A stretch of 64,000 nt of DNA. Origin: Epiperipatus broadwayi. Lineage: Eukaryota; Onychophora; Udeonychophora; Euonychophora; Peripatidae. A program made the position numbers and the translations under genes. The notes beneath the pieces are model-generated. The model was not told the DNA's origin and did no database searches. It saw only the letters and a program-made list of their open reading frames with translations. Below, piece after piece: positions 38,073-47,912 of this stretch. The stretch is from contig JAQFVV010012572.1 in NCBI GenBank assembly GCA_028023455.1, positions 1,054,001 to 1,118,000 on the forward strand, in the 5' to 3' direction. Positions within the stretch are counted from its first letter, which is position 1. Every line of letters begins with the position of its first letter.

Positions 38073-38450
38073 TCATTTCAAACTCCACCTTCCCTTAATA
38101 TCAAAAGAAGTCTTCATAAGATTGATAGCCTCAGAATCAAGGAGTTTTATCATCAAAGTCTCCTTTATTCTTCTTTTTAACTCATTCTTTTCATAAAAAA
38201 TAACCGAAGCATTGTCAAACAATATTCTATGACCTGTATTCAATTCATGAATATATAAAGCTGAGTTAAGATACCTATGTTTAACTCTACTTATATGAAC
38301 CTTAATCCTTTCATTAAGGCTAAATTTACTCTGGCCTACATAAAATTTACCACAACTACATGGAATTTTATAAACAATACCAGGAATAGACCTACTATCA
38401 ATAGACTGCTTTGAACCATTAAGTAATGAATTCAAATCAGAACCTTTCCT
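38073..38450 (-). pseudogene. PLE copy 1 GIY-YIG endonuclease domain
   Basis: Complete-looking GIY-YIG nuclease: IPGIVYKIPCSCGKFYVGQS gives the GIVY...FYVG signature with the two Cys of the PLE-type insert. NERIKVHISRVKHR supplies the conserved Arg region. ALYIHELNTGHRI matches the E-x-x-x-G-H element, and EKNELKRRIKETLMIK the C-terminal helix. It ends in NLMKTSFDIKGRWSLK and a stop. This stretch is open, but lies downstream of a TAG in the same frame, so it could only be made from an internal start. Confidence 0.85.
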
Positions 38451-38453
38451 CTA

Positions 38454-38819
38454 TGCAACCTTCTTTCCACCTAACAAATGACTATTCCTATAAACCAAAT
38501 TATAAATTGATGCTTTAAATGGTAAAGACATATAATCATCATCCTTACCAACAAAATTCTTATCATCCAAATCACGACTATAAACATTATTATTAAATAC
38601 CACTTTTTTAATAAAATCATGACTATAACCCAATTCTACATATTCAGCAGCAAATTGACTTTTTTGAATATCAGCATCATTATTAAAATTATTAAGCCTT
38701 CTATTCCGACAACAAAAATTCAACAAAGACATTTTTTTATGTATAAAAGGCTGATATCTATCAGGCCTAATCATATTTCTCAAATTTTTGGGTTTTATAA
38801 AATGACTACAAAACAAAAT
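38454..38819 (-). pseudogene. PLE copy 1 RT thumb/linker region
   Basis: Continues the RT frame after the 38880 frameshift: CSHFIKPKNLRNMIRPDRYQ, HKKMSLLNFCCRNRRLNN, and AEYVELGYSHDFIKKVVFN. The position between motif D and GIY-YIG and the ELGYSHDFIKK segment fit the thumb and linker of PLEs. It ends at an in-frame TAG (38451-38453) after GGKKVA; the downstream GIY-YIG continues in the same frame, so one point mutation separates them. Confidence 0.75.
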
Positions 38820-39747
38820 ATCATTAACCTTCTCAACATTTAAATCTAAAAACTTTAATCTTACAAAATCAAAACCACCCCCTCAATTGTAAACTTAATA
38901 CTAGAATCAAAACCATTCAATCCACATAAAAACTCTTCTAATTTCTCTTTCTGAATAACAAATAAACAATCATCAACATACCTAACAAATAATTTAATAG
39001 AACATTAAAACATATTAATAATACTACACTCCAAATAATCAATATAGACAGCACACATCAATGGAGAAATGACATAACCAATAACCCAATCTTCTCTAAT
39101 CTTATAAAACACATCATTAGACATAAAATACATTGAAACCTCTAACAGCAAAAGCAAATCATGAAAAACCTTAATCTTATCTGCAGAAAAACATTCTAAT
39201 TTTTTTAAAATTGAAAGAAAAACATCAATACTTTTTAATCTATTAACCGATTGGTACATATTTTCAATGTCTAAACTACCAAAAACACAATCATCATCCA
39301 AAACAAAACCATTTATTTTCTTAAAAGCTTCAAAGGAAGAAGAAACACAAAATTGACCCAGTTTTATATAATCTTTAAAATATCTTATAATAAATTTTTA
39401 TATTTTATCAACAATTCCTCCTGTAAAATCAAAAATACATCTCAAAGGAAAATTATCTTTATGAGACTTCAAATTAAAGAAAACCTTTGGAGCCACAAAA
39501 TCACTAGGGTAACAATTTAAATAAGTAGCTCTATCAAAAATCTTTTTATTTTCCATAACTTTCATAATCTTAATTAATTTAGATTTTATTTTTTTACCAG
39601 GATCAGAATCTAAAATAGCATATTTTCCATTATTTAATTCTAAAGAAACTTTATTTTTAAAATCAATATTATTTAACAATACAAACCGGCCACCTTTATC
39701 TTCTTTTAATAATACAACATCATTGGCTTTAATCTTTTTTTAACAAA
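38820..39747 (-). pseudogene. PLE copy 1 reverse transcriptase, catalytic YVDD intact
   Basis: Synthesises cDNA on nicked target DNA. In order: KANDVVLLKEDKGGRF (fingers; the K-E-D-K-G-G motif is typical of PLEs), APKVFFNLKSHKDNFPLR (P-K/x-H-K motif), FGSLDIENMYQSV (motif A with Asp), WVIGYVISPLMCAVYIDYLE (motif B), LFVRYVDDCLFVI with YVDD at 38969-38980 (motif C), then FVRLKFLDLNVE (motif D region). Stops at 39398-39400 and 39005-39007 and the frameshift near 38880 disable it. The active-site residues themselves are unmutated. Related to telomerase-type RTs by family knowledge. Confidence 0.85.
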
Positions 39748-39760
39748 ACTAATTTAAGAG

Positions 39761-39979
39761 GCAGGAAATAAAACTTTTGAGAACACATCATAAAAACTGC
39801 AAAAATGTAGGCAATTACTGTACTGAAATTCTACTTATATAATTGAATTATTGGTAATTTAATATTTAATCTGGGAATTTTTTAGAAATAAACAATAAAT
39901 GAAAGTATCTTTAACAAATATTAATATACTTTCAATCATATATTGATACAGATATATAATGAGCCTGTATTTCAGTTAT
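39761..39979. other. AT-rich spacer, no gene seen
   Basis: Unassigned spacer between the PLE 5' break and a tandem pLTR C pair. Confidence 0.5.
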
Positions 39980-40395
39980 TACTTTCAATAAAAGATTTGT
40001 GTTAAAGTTAAAATTACCCTACAGAAATATTATTTATTATTGGATAATCTCTAGTCTATAAATGACTAATAAAAGTATTAATATACTTTTAATAAGTGAT
40101 TTGTGTTGAAGTTGTGAGAGCTGCACATTTAACACATTAATTAAACTGAGTAATTTGCTATATATATATATTGAACAATTGATAAAGATATGTGTAAGAG
40201 ATTGTGGTCTGGCAAACTGGTTTAGCTGGAATTGTAGATCTTTTTCACGTCTTGATCATATGTTTATCATTACATCCCTCCACACGGTGTTAAAAGTGAA
40301 TAGAAAACATTCCCTACATTGGACGATAGTGGTGTAATAAAAATTACACTACAGAAATATTATTCATCATTGGTTAATCTCTAGTCTAATGAGAA
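39980..40395 (+). mobile_element. pLTR family C, tandem partial units
   Basis: CTACAGAAATATTATT starts near 40018 and again near 40349, each followed by an ...AATCTCTAGTCTA phrase, so about one 330-bp unit plus part of another is present. Between them ACACGGTGTTAAAAGTGAATA and GATCATATGTTTATCATTAC match the unit at 43440-43656. The position corresponding to the hammerhead (40196-40260) has lost the CTGATGA core, leaving a few stem-like scraps and AGATC. An inactive remnant. Confidence 0.7.
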
Positions 40396-40457
40396 ACAAT
40401 AAATGACATTACCAAAATCACACTTTTCTTTATTTTGCTGTAATATCCTATACATAC

Positions 40458-40532
40458 AATTTATCCAAACCACTTCAAACACTTTTTAGCAAGAGTTTTG
40501 CTAAAAAGTGTTTGAAGTGGTTTGGATAAATT
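40458..40532. repeat. Perfect 75-bp palindrome, same family as 6479-6655
   Basis: 35-base arms (40458-40492 and 40498-40532) with a 5-base loop. They contain TTTATCCAAACCACTTCAAA and CTTTTTAGCAA, which match the outer part of the 6479-6655 palindrome. No lesions in the arms by eye. Confidence 0.85.
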
Positions 40533-41400
40533 ATAATAAATGACATTATTAAAGAGATACAGTTTTGCTTTGGGAAAGAATTTCTTTAATCCAGAATAAT
40601 CTTAATACTGACTACAATATTTACATATTATAATGTGACACAGCAGGCCAAGAAAAAGCAAGGCCTGGAGCAATGTTTTCATGGGGGTGGAGGGTGGTGC
40701 GGGAGAAATTACAATGATAAAAAAAATACTTAGCTACTTAAAACAATTATTAGCTTATTTGCAGATATATAAATAAAGTATAGAACGATTCCTTCCGTTA
40801 CATTTTTTAAAATTTAGAATAAGAAATTTGCTAAAAAAAAAAACATTCAAGAAAATAAAACATAATTTATTGCATTATACGTATTTTACTCTGTTCAAAT
40901 ATTGATACCATAAAATTGCACAAATTAGTATTTATAATGTATAAAAAATTACTCATTCATTATAAATTATAAACACGACTTTGTGCAATTTTATTGAATC
41001 AATATTTGAGAAAACAAAATAAAATATATGTAATACAAAATATATATACATATTATTTCCTTGTATGTTTTATTGCGAATCTGTTATTGTCTTCATTATG
41101 ATTTAATTTTTATGATAATTTTAATTCAATAGATAAAATTGCTAATGGAGAGATTCATTTTTGACCTGTATGATTTCACGTTAACATAACCAGAAAGTAA
41201 ACGATGAAATATTTAAGTATGCACTTTATCGTAGCTGAAAAATATACACCATAACACAACTGTGCGTCTACGATTGTTTACTTCACAAGTGATAGTCATT
41301 GTAGGTCGTTTAGCAAATGATAAAACATTTTATTTTTTAAAATTAATCATTCATTATAAACTCTTATAAACAAGTGTTAAGAGATAGTAAAATAATTTAA
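40533..41400. other. AT-rich sequence, no gene seen
   Basis: Probably the 3' flank or 3' UTR of the PLE that follows, but nothing is recognisable. A GGGGGTGGAGGGTGGTGCGGG patch near 40685 stands out in base composition. Confidence 0.45.
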
Positions 41401-41517
41401 ATTTATATTATGCTAAGCATGCTTTCAGCAGAACACTGCAAGAATCATAGCAGTTTTATTTCACAGGTGAAATGTTACACCTTTAAATGAATGCACTTCG
41501 TTATATAAACGAGACAT

Positions 41518-41904
41518 TTAAATATCCCATTTTTTTTGACAATGGAACACAAGTTTCTTTTTTATTAATTGCATTGCCCATGCTTCTTTGTATTTTCTAT
41601 TATCTCTTTCAAGTACAAATGTCTTCAAGTTATTTTGATTAAAAGCATGTACCATAGAGCACTCATGTTCAGGGAAAGTTGAATTATATTCATTATTTTG
41701 TTTTGTCCTGTTGTATAAATACATGTTCTGAGCAATCTTTGTTGATTTATTTGCCTGCGATTCACTGCAATAGATAGCTTTGCATGCCATTTTATAAACC
41801 ACTTGGGGGATATGCTCTGGTGGTATTCTGTCTTTTGTATTATTCAACAATTTATTTAACGATGAAGGGGATCTAAAACTAACATTATATGTGTTAGTAC
41901 ACAT
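41518..41904 (-). pseudogene. PLE copy 2 GIY-YIG endonuclease, decayed
   Basis: RIPPEHIPQVVYKMACKAIY gives the VVY half; the second half is CKAIYCSES, where the usual Y-V/I-G is YCS, so the signature Gly is lost. NSTFPEHECSMVHAF matches the conserved E-H-x(n)-H segment, with NLKTFVLERDNRKYKEAWAM as the C-terminal helix. It ends KKLVFHCQKKWDI before a stop. The fold is recognisable and catalysis unlikely. Confidence 0.75.
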
Positions 41905-42245
41905 GTTTCTTACTTTATTTGTAATCTAAGTTCATTTTCTGGATCATTATTTGTCTACGTTCTTATAGAATTTGCCGATAGTTTCTATTAACACATTTTG
42001 ATCATATCCCAGATTTGTAAGGTCTAGACGTAAGCCTCTATATTATTTTTTTCATTGGCTTAATACTAGTATAAAAACCTTTTCAAACCTGCAAATTTGT
42101 GTTCCTTAGAGGTTCTTAATTGAGTGAATAGCCACTCTTATTTCAATGGGCTTTAATTTCATTTTGTAGTCAAGAATTGTTGTTTTTTTTTTTGTATATA
42201 TAAGTCAAGAAAATTAATTCCACAGTCATCTTCCACTTCAATGGT

Positions 42246-42677
42246 TCATTGTAAAGGTGATATAAGTTCAAGTTCTCTATGTAAATTATTAATATGAGTT
42301 TCTAATGTGCATATAAACACAATATTGACATATCTCATAAATTTTGTTAGATAAAGGAGCCAAATATTTTGGGATAATAATATCCTTGAATTTGGTAGAC
42401 TAATATTGCATATTATATCCCCTAGTGATAGCCCCATCAGCCATTTACTCTCCATTTTATAAAATTTCTTATTGGCTAACACTATTATGTCCTTATTGAT
42501 CCATTTTAATATATAAATTATAAAATCCCTTTTATTCAGATTGTAGTTGATTTCTTGCAATACTTTTAAAATTGCATTAATAGCTAAATTGCGCAGCACA
42601 TATCCATAGAATTCTTTAATACCCAGTGATGCCAGCTTTTGGTTTTCATACCAAATCCAATATCCGCAATTAATCAC
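42246..42677 (-). pseudogene. PLE copy 2 reverse transcriptase segment, active site lost
   Basis: Open frame with WKNAIL-type helices followed by KFYKMESKWLMGLSLGDIIC (motif B) and FMRYVNIVFICTLETHI (motif C). The expected YVDD reads YVNI, so both catalytic Asp residues are gone. ETHINNLHRELE follows. A stop after LISPLQ ends the frame. Upstream, motif A is not in this frame. Confidence 0.75.
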
Positions 42678-43439
42678 TCTGCTTCTTTCTTTGCAAACTT
42701 ATAATAGTAATCCACATCAAAATAAATCAAAAGTCTAACGGTTGATTTTCTTTATGCAATTTAATGTTTGCAAACATATGTGATGATAAGGCTGCTGAAG
42801 GAGACATCGTTAAGTATTCGATCTTGTATAAGCTTTGCTGCAGTATTTTCTCAATGTTGTAGATACAAATTTATCTTTCTATATATTTTATATTTTATGT
42901 GTTTGTTTTAACTTTTAAATCTATAATTTAAGTGTTCATTTTTTGAATGGATTCTTTATTATCTAATAATACTGACTGATTACCTTTATCTTCCTTAATA
43001 CAAGTAATATTATTTTTGAAGTATTCAGTAGTTGTATTTACATTTTGAAACTGTTCATTGTTCTCACTTGATGTGTGTACAGCTTATAATGTCTTTGCCA
43101 TCTTATCTATTATTTTTTCCTTTTGTGATAAATTCTCACACTTAACTTCGATATCAGCAATTATTTCCATTTTGGTTGCTTCCAAATATCTCCGATAAAC
43201 CTTGAATCTTGATTTTATATATTGTTAATTGTTTCAGGTGATGTTTTTCAATACATTCACTCATTTCTCTATTTTTTTATTATTAAGATAATACCTTGTT
43301 TTTGGCCAAGAAATTTATTTTTTTGTCATATATTTTCTCTTTAAATTTAAGGTTATTATTCTGCACTTACCTTCTATATCTGGAGGGGCAGAATAATTCT
43401 TCTCAAATTTATTTTTTCTTCATATTTCTTGCTTTAGTC

Positions 43440-43656
43440 AATCATTAGCCTAGAGATTATCCACTTAGTAAATAATATTTCTGTAGTGTAATTTTCACTG
43501 CACCACTCTCATGCAAAGTAGGGGGGATTGGTTTCTATTTACTTTTAACACCTTGTGGAGGGTGTAATCATAAACATATGACCAAAGACAAATGTATAAT
43601 CCCCAAGAAGCACATTTCATGCTGAAACAGCATTCATCAGATGATCCTCTTACACA
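43440..43656 (-). mobile_element. pLTR family C unit at the 5' side of PLE copy 2
   Basis: Minus-strand unit containing, from 43656: hammerhead C1, then GGTCATATGTTTATGATTAC, CACAAGGTGTTAAAAGTAAA, and CACTACAGAAATATTATTTA followed by AATCTCTAG. Homologous to 39980-40395 and 44205-44395. Position and orientation relative to PLE copy 2 match a 5' terminal repeat. Confidence 0.75.
43594..43655 (-). ncRNA. Hammerhead ribozyme C1
   Basis: Minus strand: outer stem I GTGTAA (43655-43650) pairs with TTATAC (43599-43594). Core CTGATGA is at 43640-43634, stem II ATGCTG/CAGCAT with loop TTT (6 perfect pairs), core GAAA at 43618-43615. Stem III (TGTGCTT) pairs poorly, and the likely triplet is UUC. The two core strands and stem II are intact; the weak stem III may reduce activity. 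Confidence 0.65.
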
Positions 43657-43703
43657 CACATATATATAAATACTAATAAAAAACACGATTACTTCTCTAT
43701 AAA

Positions 43704-43753
43704 GTTGCTTTAATACTTCAATTAACAGACTGGCTTTCATCAGAAAGCACAGC
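43704..43753 (-). ncRNA. Hammerhead remnant D1 (left arm)
   Basis: Minus strand GCTTT, CTGATGA at 43743-43737, a poorly pairing stem II region, then GAAG (43719-43716) where GAAA is expected, then TATT and AAAGC pairing with GCTTT. The core substitution and lost stem II suggest it is inactive. Confidence 0.45.
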
Positions 43754-44014
43754 AAAATGGCTATTTCCAGAATTTAGGCATTAAAATATTACAAGCATTT
43801 ACATATCAGATAACAAAATTAATTCCTATATGCTAAAATTCTTTATATAACAATTCTTATCAATCAACCAACTGATAAATATCTCATACTTTTTTACACA
43901 AACAAAAAAAAACAGTAATTACATTCTTATAAAATCCTATAGAAATTAATTTTGTTATCCGATATATAAATGTTTGTAATATTTTAGTATTTAAATTCTG
44001 GAAATAACCATTTT

Positions 44015-44064
44015 GCTGTGCTTTCTGATGAAAAACAGTCTGCTGTTTGAAATATTAAAGCAGC
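44015..44064 (+). ncRNA. Candidate hammerhead ribozyme D2 (right arm)
   Basis: Plus strand: GCT-GT-GCTTT (44015-44024), core CTGATGA at 44025-44031 plus one extra A, stem II AAACAG/CTGTTT (6 pairs) with loop TCTG, core GAAA at 44049-44052, minimal stem III region TATT, then AAAGC-AGC (44057-44064) pairing with the 5' strand. The extra A beside stem II departs from the consensus, so activity is uncertain. Confidence 0.5.
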
Positions 44065-44204
44065 TTTATAGAAAAGTAATTGTGTGTTTTTTATTAGTAT
44101 TTTTATATTTTTCCTTGAGTTAGTATTATTTTCATATATATATAGCCAATTACTATAGTTTGATTGATGTGCCAAACTTACTGCCCTCACAATTTTGGCA
44201 CAAA

Positions 44205-44394
44205 CCACTAGCTGGAATTGGCTATTTATATATACTGAACAATGATAAAGATATGTGTAAGAGATTGTAATTTGGACTAGTACTGGCTCAGCACAAAATG
44301 TACATCTTGGAAATCATACAACTTTTTAACATCTTGGGTCAAAAGTTTATGATTCCACAAGGTGTTAAAAATGGATAGAAACCAGTCCTTGCAT
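44205..44394 (+). mobile_element. pLTR family C partial unit, hammerhead degraded
   Basis: Shares GATAAAGATATGTGTAAGAG with 40183 and CACAAGGTGTTAAAAATGGA with 43553. The hammerhead site at 44262-44325 reads ACTAGTACTGGCTCAGCAC and AAAATGTACATCTTGG: stem II and stem III regions are recognisable, but the CTGATG core strand is deleted. It appears to have inserted into, or lies at the edge of, the LINE copy that starts at about 44395. Confidence 0.65.
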
Positions 44395-45380
44395 GTGAAA
44401 TATTATTTGATTCAATATGCATTTCTATGGTGATTAAGCTATTGTATCGTCAAATTATAGATAAATAGGATATTGGCATATTCTGAAGAATATTCATCAA
44501 AATGCAGCAGCAGTGTTTAGTTGCATGGCTAAGAAAATTAATATTGATAAAGAGTAAACTTTTTACAGCAATTTTATAAAAAATATTTTGTGGATTAAAA
44601 TGAGAAGCTAAGAGAGTAAAAGTAAGTAGAGATTATCTAGATCATCTAGATTTACAGGAAGTGTGCAAGGGTTATTAGATAGAAGTAAGACTAAAGGTAA
44701 TGCTAAAAAAGACAAATAATTTTCGGTGAATTTTCTTGGAAGAAAATAAAGTGTGATTATTATGAATTAGAGAAATTAATAACTTCAAATACCTTAGTCA
44801 AATTATTAACACAGATAAAATGTAATGGATGAAATAAATAGTAAATTAAATTTGGTTGGAGTGCTTTTGATAGAAATAATTTAATATTAAAAGGAAATAC
44901 ACAATATATATGTCTATATGTTGAAAAATAGTTTTTTTTTTAAAAAATAAATATAATTTAATAATTCTTACTTTTGAATGTGAGACTTGAACACTTAATA
45001 GAACAATACAGAAACTTTAGATAATTTAATGAAGTATTGAGAGAATGTATGATGGAAGTAACAAGGATTTAAAATAAAATACTTAATGAGAGAACAAACT
45101 AGCATATTGATATCATTGAAAGAATTAAAGATTGAAATGGAGCTGGACTTGACATATTGTTAGAAGAGATGATAATAGATTAACAATTGAAATCTTAACC
45201 TAGATCTCAAAAGATTACAAAAAGCTTAAAAAGAGAGTAAATGTAAAATGAATGAATGAATTAAAAGATTTGGGTGTAGATTAGAGAAGAGATGTTATGA
45301 ATTGAAGAATCCTGAGTAAAGTTGACTTTCATTCCGAAGCATATCAATAATGGTTGAAAAAAATGATAATAGTAATTTCA
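44395..45380 (+). mobile_element. RTE-like LINE copy 3, 3' half, very decayed
   Basis: Plus strand from TTTGATTCAATATGCATTTC (matching the motif A region FDSINIS of copy 2) through GATTATCTAGATCATCTAGA (YLSHLDF region), TGGAGTGCTTTTGATAGAAA (WSAFDRN) and GACTTGAACACTTAATAGAA (ETWTLNR), to AGAAGAGATGATAATAGAT (RRDDNR). It ends near 45380 in an ATGATAATAG tail. Stops in all frames. Confidence 0.75.
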
Positions 45381-46089
45381 TATTGAGAAAACCTGCAACT
45401 AACTAATTATTGCATTAAGTACACCAATTTTTATTTATACATGAGGTTTTATATTTAGAGTTATTTATTAATTTATTTAATGTAGGAGGTGCATAAAATG
45501 CAATGTCTCACATACCTTTATAAATTTTCCTTATGAAATTTGCTTGTTGATTTGAAATATATGGTAATGATATTCAAATTTTTTTATCTAAAGATAATAC
45601 CTCATTTATAAATAAAAATAGCATCATTTATGAATGGATATGTAGATGTGGTAGCGATCGAGATATACATTGGAGAAAAGAACCAAAGAGCACTTGCTTT
45701 TATTAAAAGGATTCAAAATACAAAAAATTGCAAAGGTAATAATAATATACTAGCTTGTTTTTTACGACCATAATATATATATATGGTTTTAATTTCAATT
45801 ACAATAATGTAAAAATATTGCAAATTGAAAGAGATAATAATAAAAAGAAAATAAAGAAAGCTATGCTAATATATAAATACAAGCAGGACTTAATCAATAG
45901 GCAATTGGCAAATGTTAAGATCATGGAATTAGGGGAAGGTTAACCTTTCAAAGTATTAGTTGACAAAGACCACAAGGATAGTCAAAAGCACTCCTAAGTG
46001 ATGATTATATTTTTTGTACTATATTTTTGATTACTGTATTTATTAATATTTAATTATAAGATTCTGTATATATATATATATTCACTCAT
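45381..46089. other. AT-rich sequence, no gene seen
   Basis: No supported feature. The plus frame at 45755-45943 is lysine-rich low complexity and is treated as chance. TA microsatellites occur near 45772 and 46068. Confidence 0.45.
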
Positions 46090-46520
46090 TAACAGCAAAT
46101 TAAACTTTCATCATTATCACAATCCATCTGCTCCATCATTTTGATGATGGGTGAGAGTGTAGTTGAATCATTTTCAAGCCATTATCTACGCTTTTCTGCA
46201 TGCTTCCAATATTATTAACTTCACACATACTGTGATATCATTTATTCATGATACTTTTGATTATTCTCTTCTTGGCCCATTTACAATTTCAATCATATTT
46301 TTTTTTTCTAATGGGGCTGACCATCTTATATGTCAATAACAGAGTAGCTTTCTTTTTTTTAACCATCTCCAATAGTTGTCTTTGTGCAACTGTCTTCACC
46401 AAAACTTATTTATTAGTTCTCTTGGCCATTCAAGGTATTTCAAACATCCTTCAATAACATTCCATTTCAAAGATAGCAATCCTTGCACTCTTTTGTATCT
46501 GAAAGTTCATGCCTTATATT
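46090..46520 (-). mobile_element. C-terminal relic of a third LINE type
   Basis: In the minus strand, pieces in shifting frames read NKEVL-like text, then TVAQRQLLEMVKKRKATLL and GH/WSAPLEKNMIEI, then NNIGSMQKSVDNGLK and LHSHPSSK. This resembles the C-terminus of LINEs whose polyprotein carries a T-N-E-E-V-L...K-R-x-A-x-F-x-G-H segment, different from the RTE-like copies here. No 3' tail is identified. The fragment at 61040-61105 (GTWNVR) could be the N-terminus of the same type. Confidence 0.5.
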
Positions 46521-46632
46521 CATATGTTGCAATTTTATATATTTTAAATATAAAATTAAACTTTATACTAATTACAAATCTGTAAATACTGGACATTCAT
46601 TATTTTATATTTTATTAAGAAAAATATGTTTC

Positions 46633-46967
46633 AAATGTAGAAGGCCCTCGACTTTCATATATTCTACTTTCATACAATTCACTATTTCGTATGAGGGCAA
46701 TAGAAAAAAACAAAGCATGTTTCAGAACTTTTTATCAAGAAAAGAAAAAGAAGAGGACAATTCAACTATCTCTTGATAAATTTATAAAGAAAACACCAGA
46801 TACTAATCAAGAAAGTGTCATTTTTGTATATGCTAGTATACATTATTAAAAAATTATTTTAAAAACACTTTTGATATTTTTTTACATTGTTCTACTTTCA
46901 TACTTTTCAACTTTCATACACATCTCAGGAACCAATTAGATACAAAAGTTGAGAACCACCTGCATTT
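46633..46967. mobile_element. Tigger/pogo-like MITE, 335 bp
   Basis: Terminal inverted repeats of about 27 bases: the left end reads AGAAGGCCCTCGACTTTCAT at 46639-46658, and the right end, reverse complemented, AGGTGGTTCTCAACTTTTGT. Inside each end a CTACTTTCATAC/CAACTTTCATAC sub-repeat recurs, and AGGAACCAATTAGAT lies near the right end. The C-T-C-G-A-C-T-T ends recall Tigger/pogo elements. No transposase and no clean TA duplication seen. The name is by resemblance only. Confidence 0.5.
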
Positions 46968-47609
46968 TTATTCTATTTTTTTTTTTACTGTAAAATAGAT
47001 TTCCTAAACTAATCAATGTTCACGGCAAAAGTAGAGATTTAAAATGTACACCTAAATGTATATTCACTTTTTTTTTTGTTTTACTGATATTAGCTGGAAT
47101 TATTATACTGATGTATAGGTCCATTAAGCTAAATATTGTTTAATTACATAAAGATAAAATTAATATGTTATAGCATGGGATTTCTTTTTTTCATTCTTAT
47201 TACACTCCAGCAAAAAGACTAATCTTGCAGATTTTAAAATGCAATGTGAATTATAAAAGCTTTTAAAGAATGAACATCAAATTCCCTATGTTTAGTCAGT
47301 TCTATTTTAAGTAAAACTATTATTTTAATTTTGCATTGTGGTTTAGTGTGATAGAGTGGTGGATCTATAGATTGTGACCCAACCCATCGTTTCTAATCAT
47401 CAAACTTCAATAAGTTCTTGAATAATAAAAACTATTCAATGTTTTATTTTATTTTAATCTTGGACATAAAAATCTATGATCTGTCCAACAATCGATATCT
47501 ACAAGTATTTATGTATATCATTTTACATTTCAATTTCTGATTATGACATATTTTGGCATGCATCCAATTTTTTTATGTTGATTTTTTTTGCCTAAACAAA
47601 CTGTTTGCA
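46968..47609. other. AT-rich sequence, no gene seen
   Basis: Nothing supported. Confidence 0.45.
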
Positions 47610-47912
47610 TTAATTTATTTTGTGGTTTGCATACAATTCATTAAGACTATAGAGAGCCAATGTTATTAATTCTACACTCAAGCCAGAGTTTCTGTTCTTA
47701 TTAGTATGTGCATGCATTAAAACGTAATTTGATTTTAAGAATACTGACATAACGTTATCTGATAAAGAATAGTAGTTTTTTTCCTCTGAACTTTCTGAAT
47801 CTAATGTTGAAACATAAGCATTGGTAAAATATATACATGCATCACTGCACAAATGTTTTAAGATCATTACTGTTTCATTGATATATTGACAAATTCTAAG
47901 AATAGAAGACAT
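47610..47912 (-). CDS. Unrecognised 100-residue ORF, possible exon
   Basis: I do not recognise this protein. It is the least repetitive open frame in the window: mixed composition, a Ser/Glu-rich middle (STLDSESSEEKNYYSLSDN), then SVFLKSNYVLMHAHTNKNRN and a leucine-rich C-terminus (SVELITLALYSLNELYANHK) before a stop. No signal peptide or membrane segment. Just upstream on the minus strand is TTTAGTAGATG, a weak splice-acceptor-like context, so it might be a terminal exon of a host gene. In sequence this AT-rich, a 100-codon frame with balanced composition is unusual but can arise by chance. Confidence 0.22.
   Translation of the reverse strand: MSSILRICQYINETVMILKHLCSDACIYFTNAYVSTLDSESSEEKNYYSLSDNVMSVFLKSNYVLMHAHTNKNRNSGLSVELITLALYSLNELYANHKIN

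Larger units (their letters stand above)
37890..39760 (-). mobile_element. Penelope-like element copy 1, 5'-truncated, best preserved
   Basis: About 1.85 kb on the minus strand covering most of the reverse transcriptase, the linker, GIY-YIG and the 3' UTR. The reading frame is open from about 39747 to 38073 except for three stops (39398, 39005, 38451) and one frameshift near 38880, at a run of C on the plus strand. Few lesions suggest a fairly young insertion compared with other elements here. The 3' UTR hairpin and an AT microsatellite follow at 37981-38055. The 5' end breaks off inside the RT N-terminal region near 39750, and no pLTR is attached. Confidence 0.85.
41401..43260 (-). mobile_element. 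Penelope-like element copy 2, heavily decayed
   Basis: Minus strand, a family distinct from the 38-kb copy. It starts upstream with ITCIKEDKGNQSVLLDN (about 43010-42960), the PLE fingers motif, continues through RT (42677 to 42246) and ends with GIY-YIG (41904 to 41518). It is flanked on its 5' side by a pLTR C unit in the same orientation (43440-43656) carrying a hammerhead, and on its 3' side by a pLTR C pair at 39980-40395. This fits one PLE with terminal repeats at both ends. Many stops and frameshifts. Confidence 0.75.
43660..44100. repeat. Foldback D with hammerhead motifs in both arms
   Basis: Outer arms (about 43665-43840 and 43925-44100) are reverse complements by eye: CACGATTACTTCTCTATAAA on the left against TATAGAAAAGTAATTGTG on the right, and AGCAAAATGGCTATTTCCAG against CTGGAAATAACCATTTTGC. 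Each arm holds a hammerhead-like motif, and the right arm's is better preserved. It sits between two pLTR C units in opposite orientation. Confidence 0.7.
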
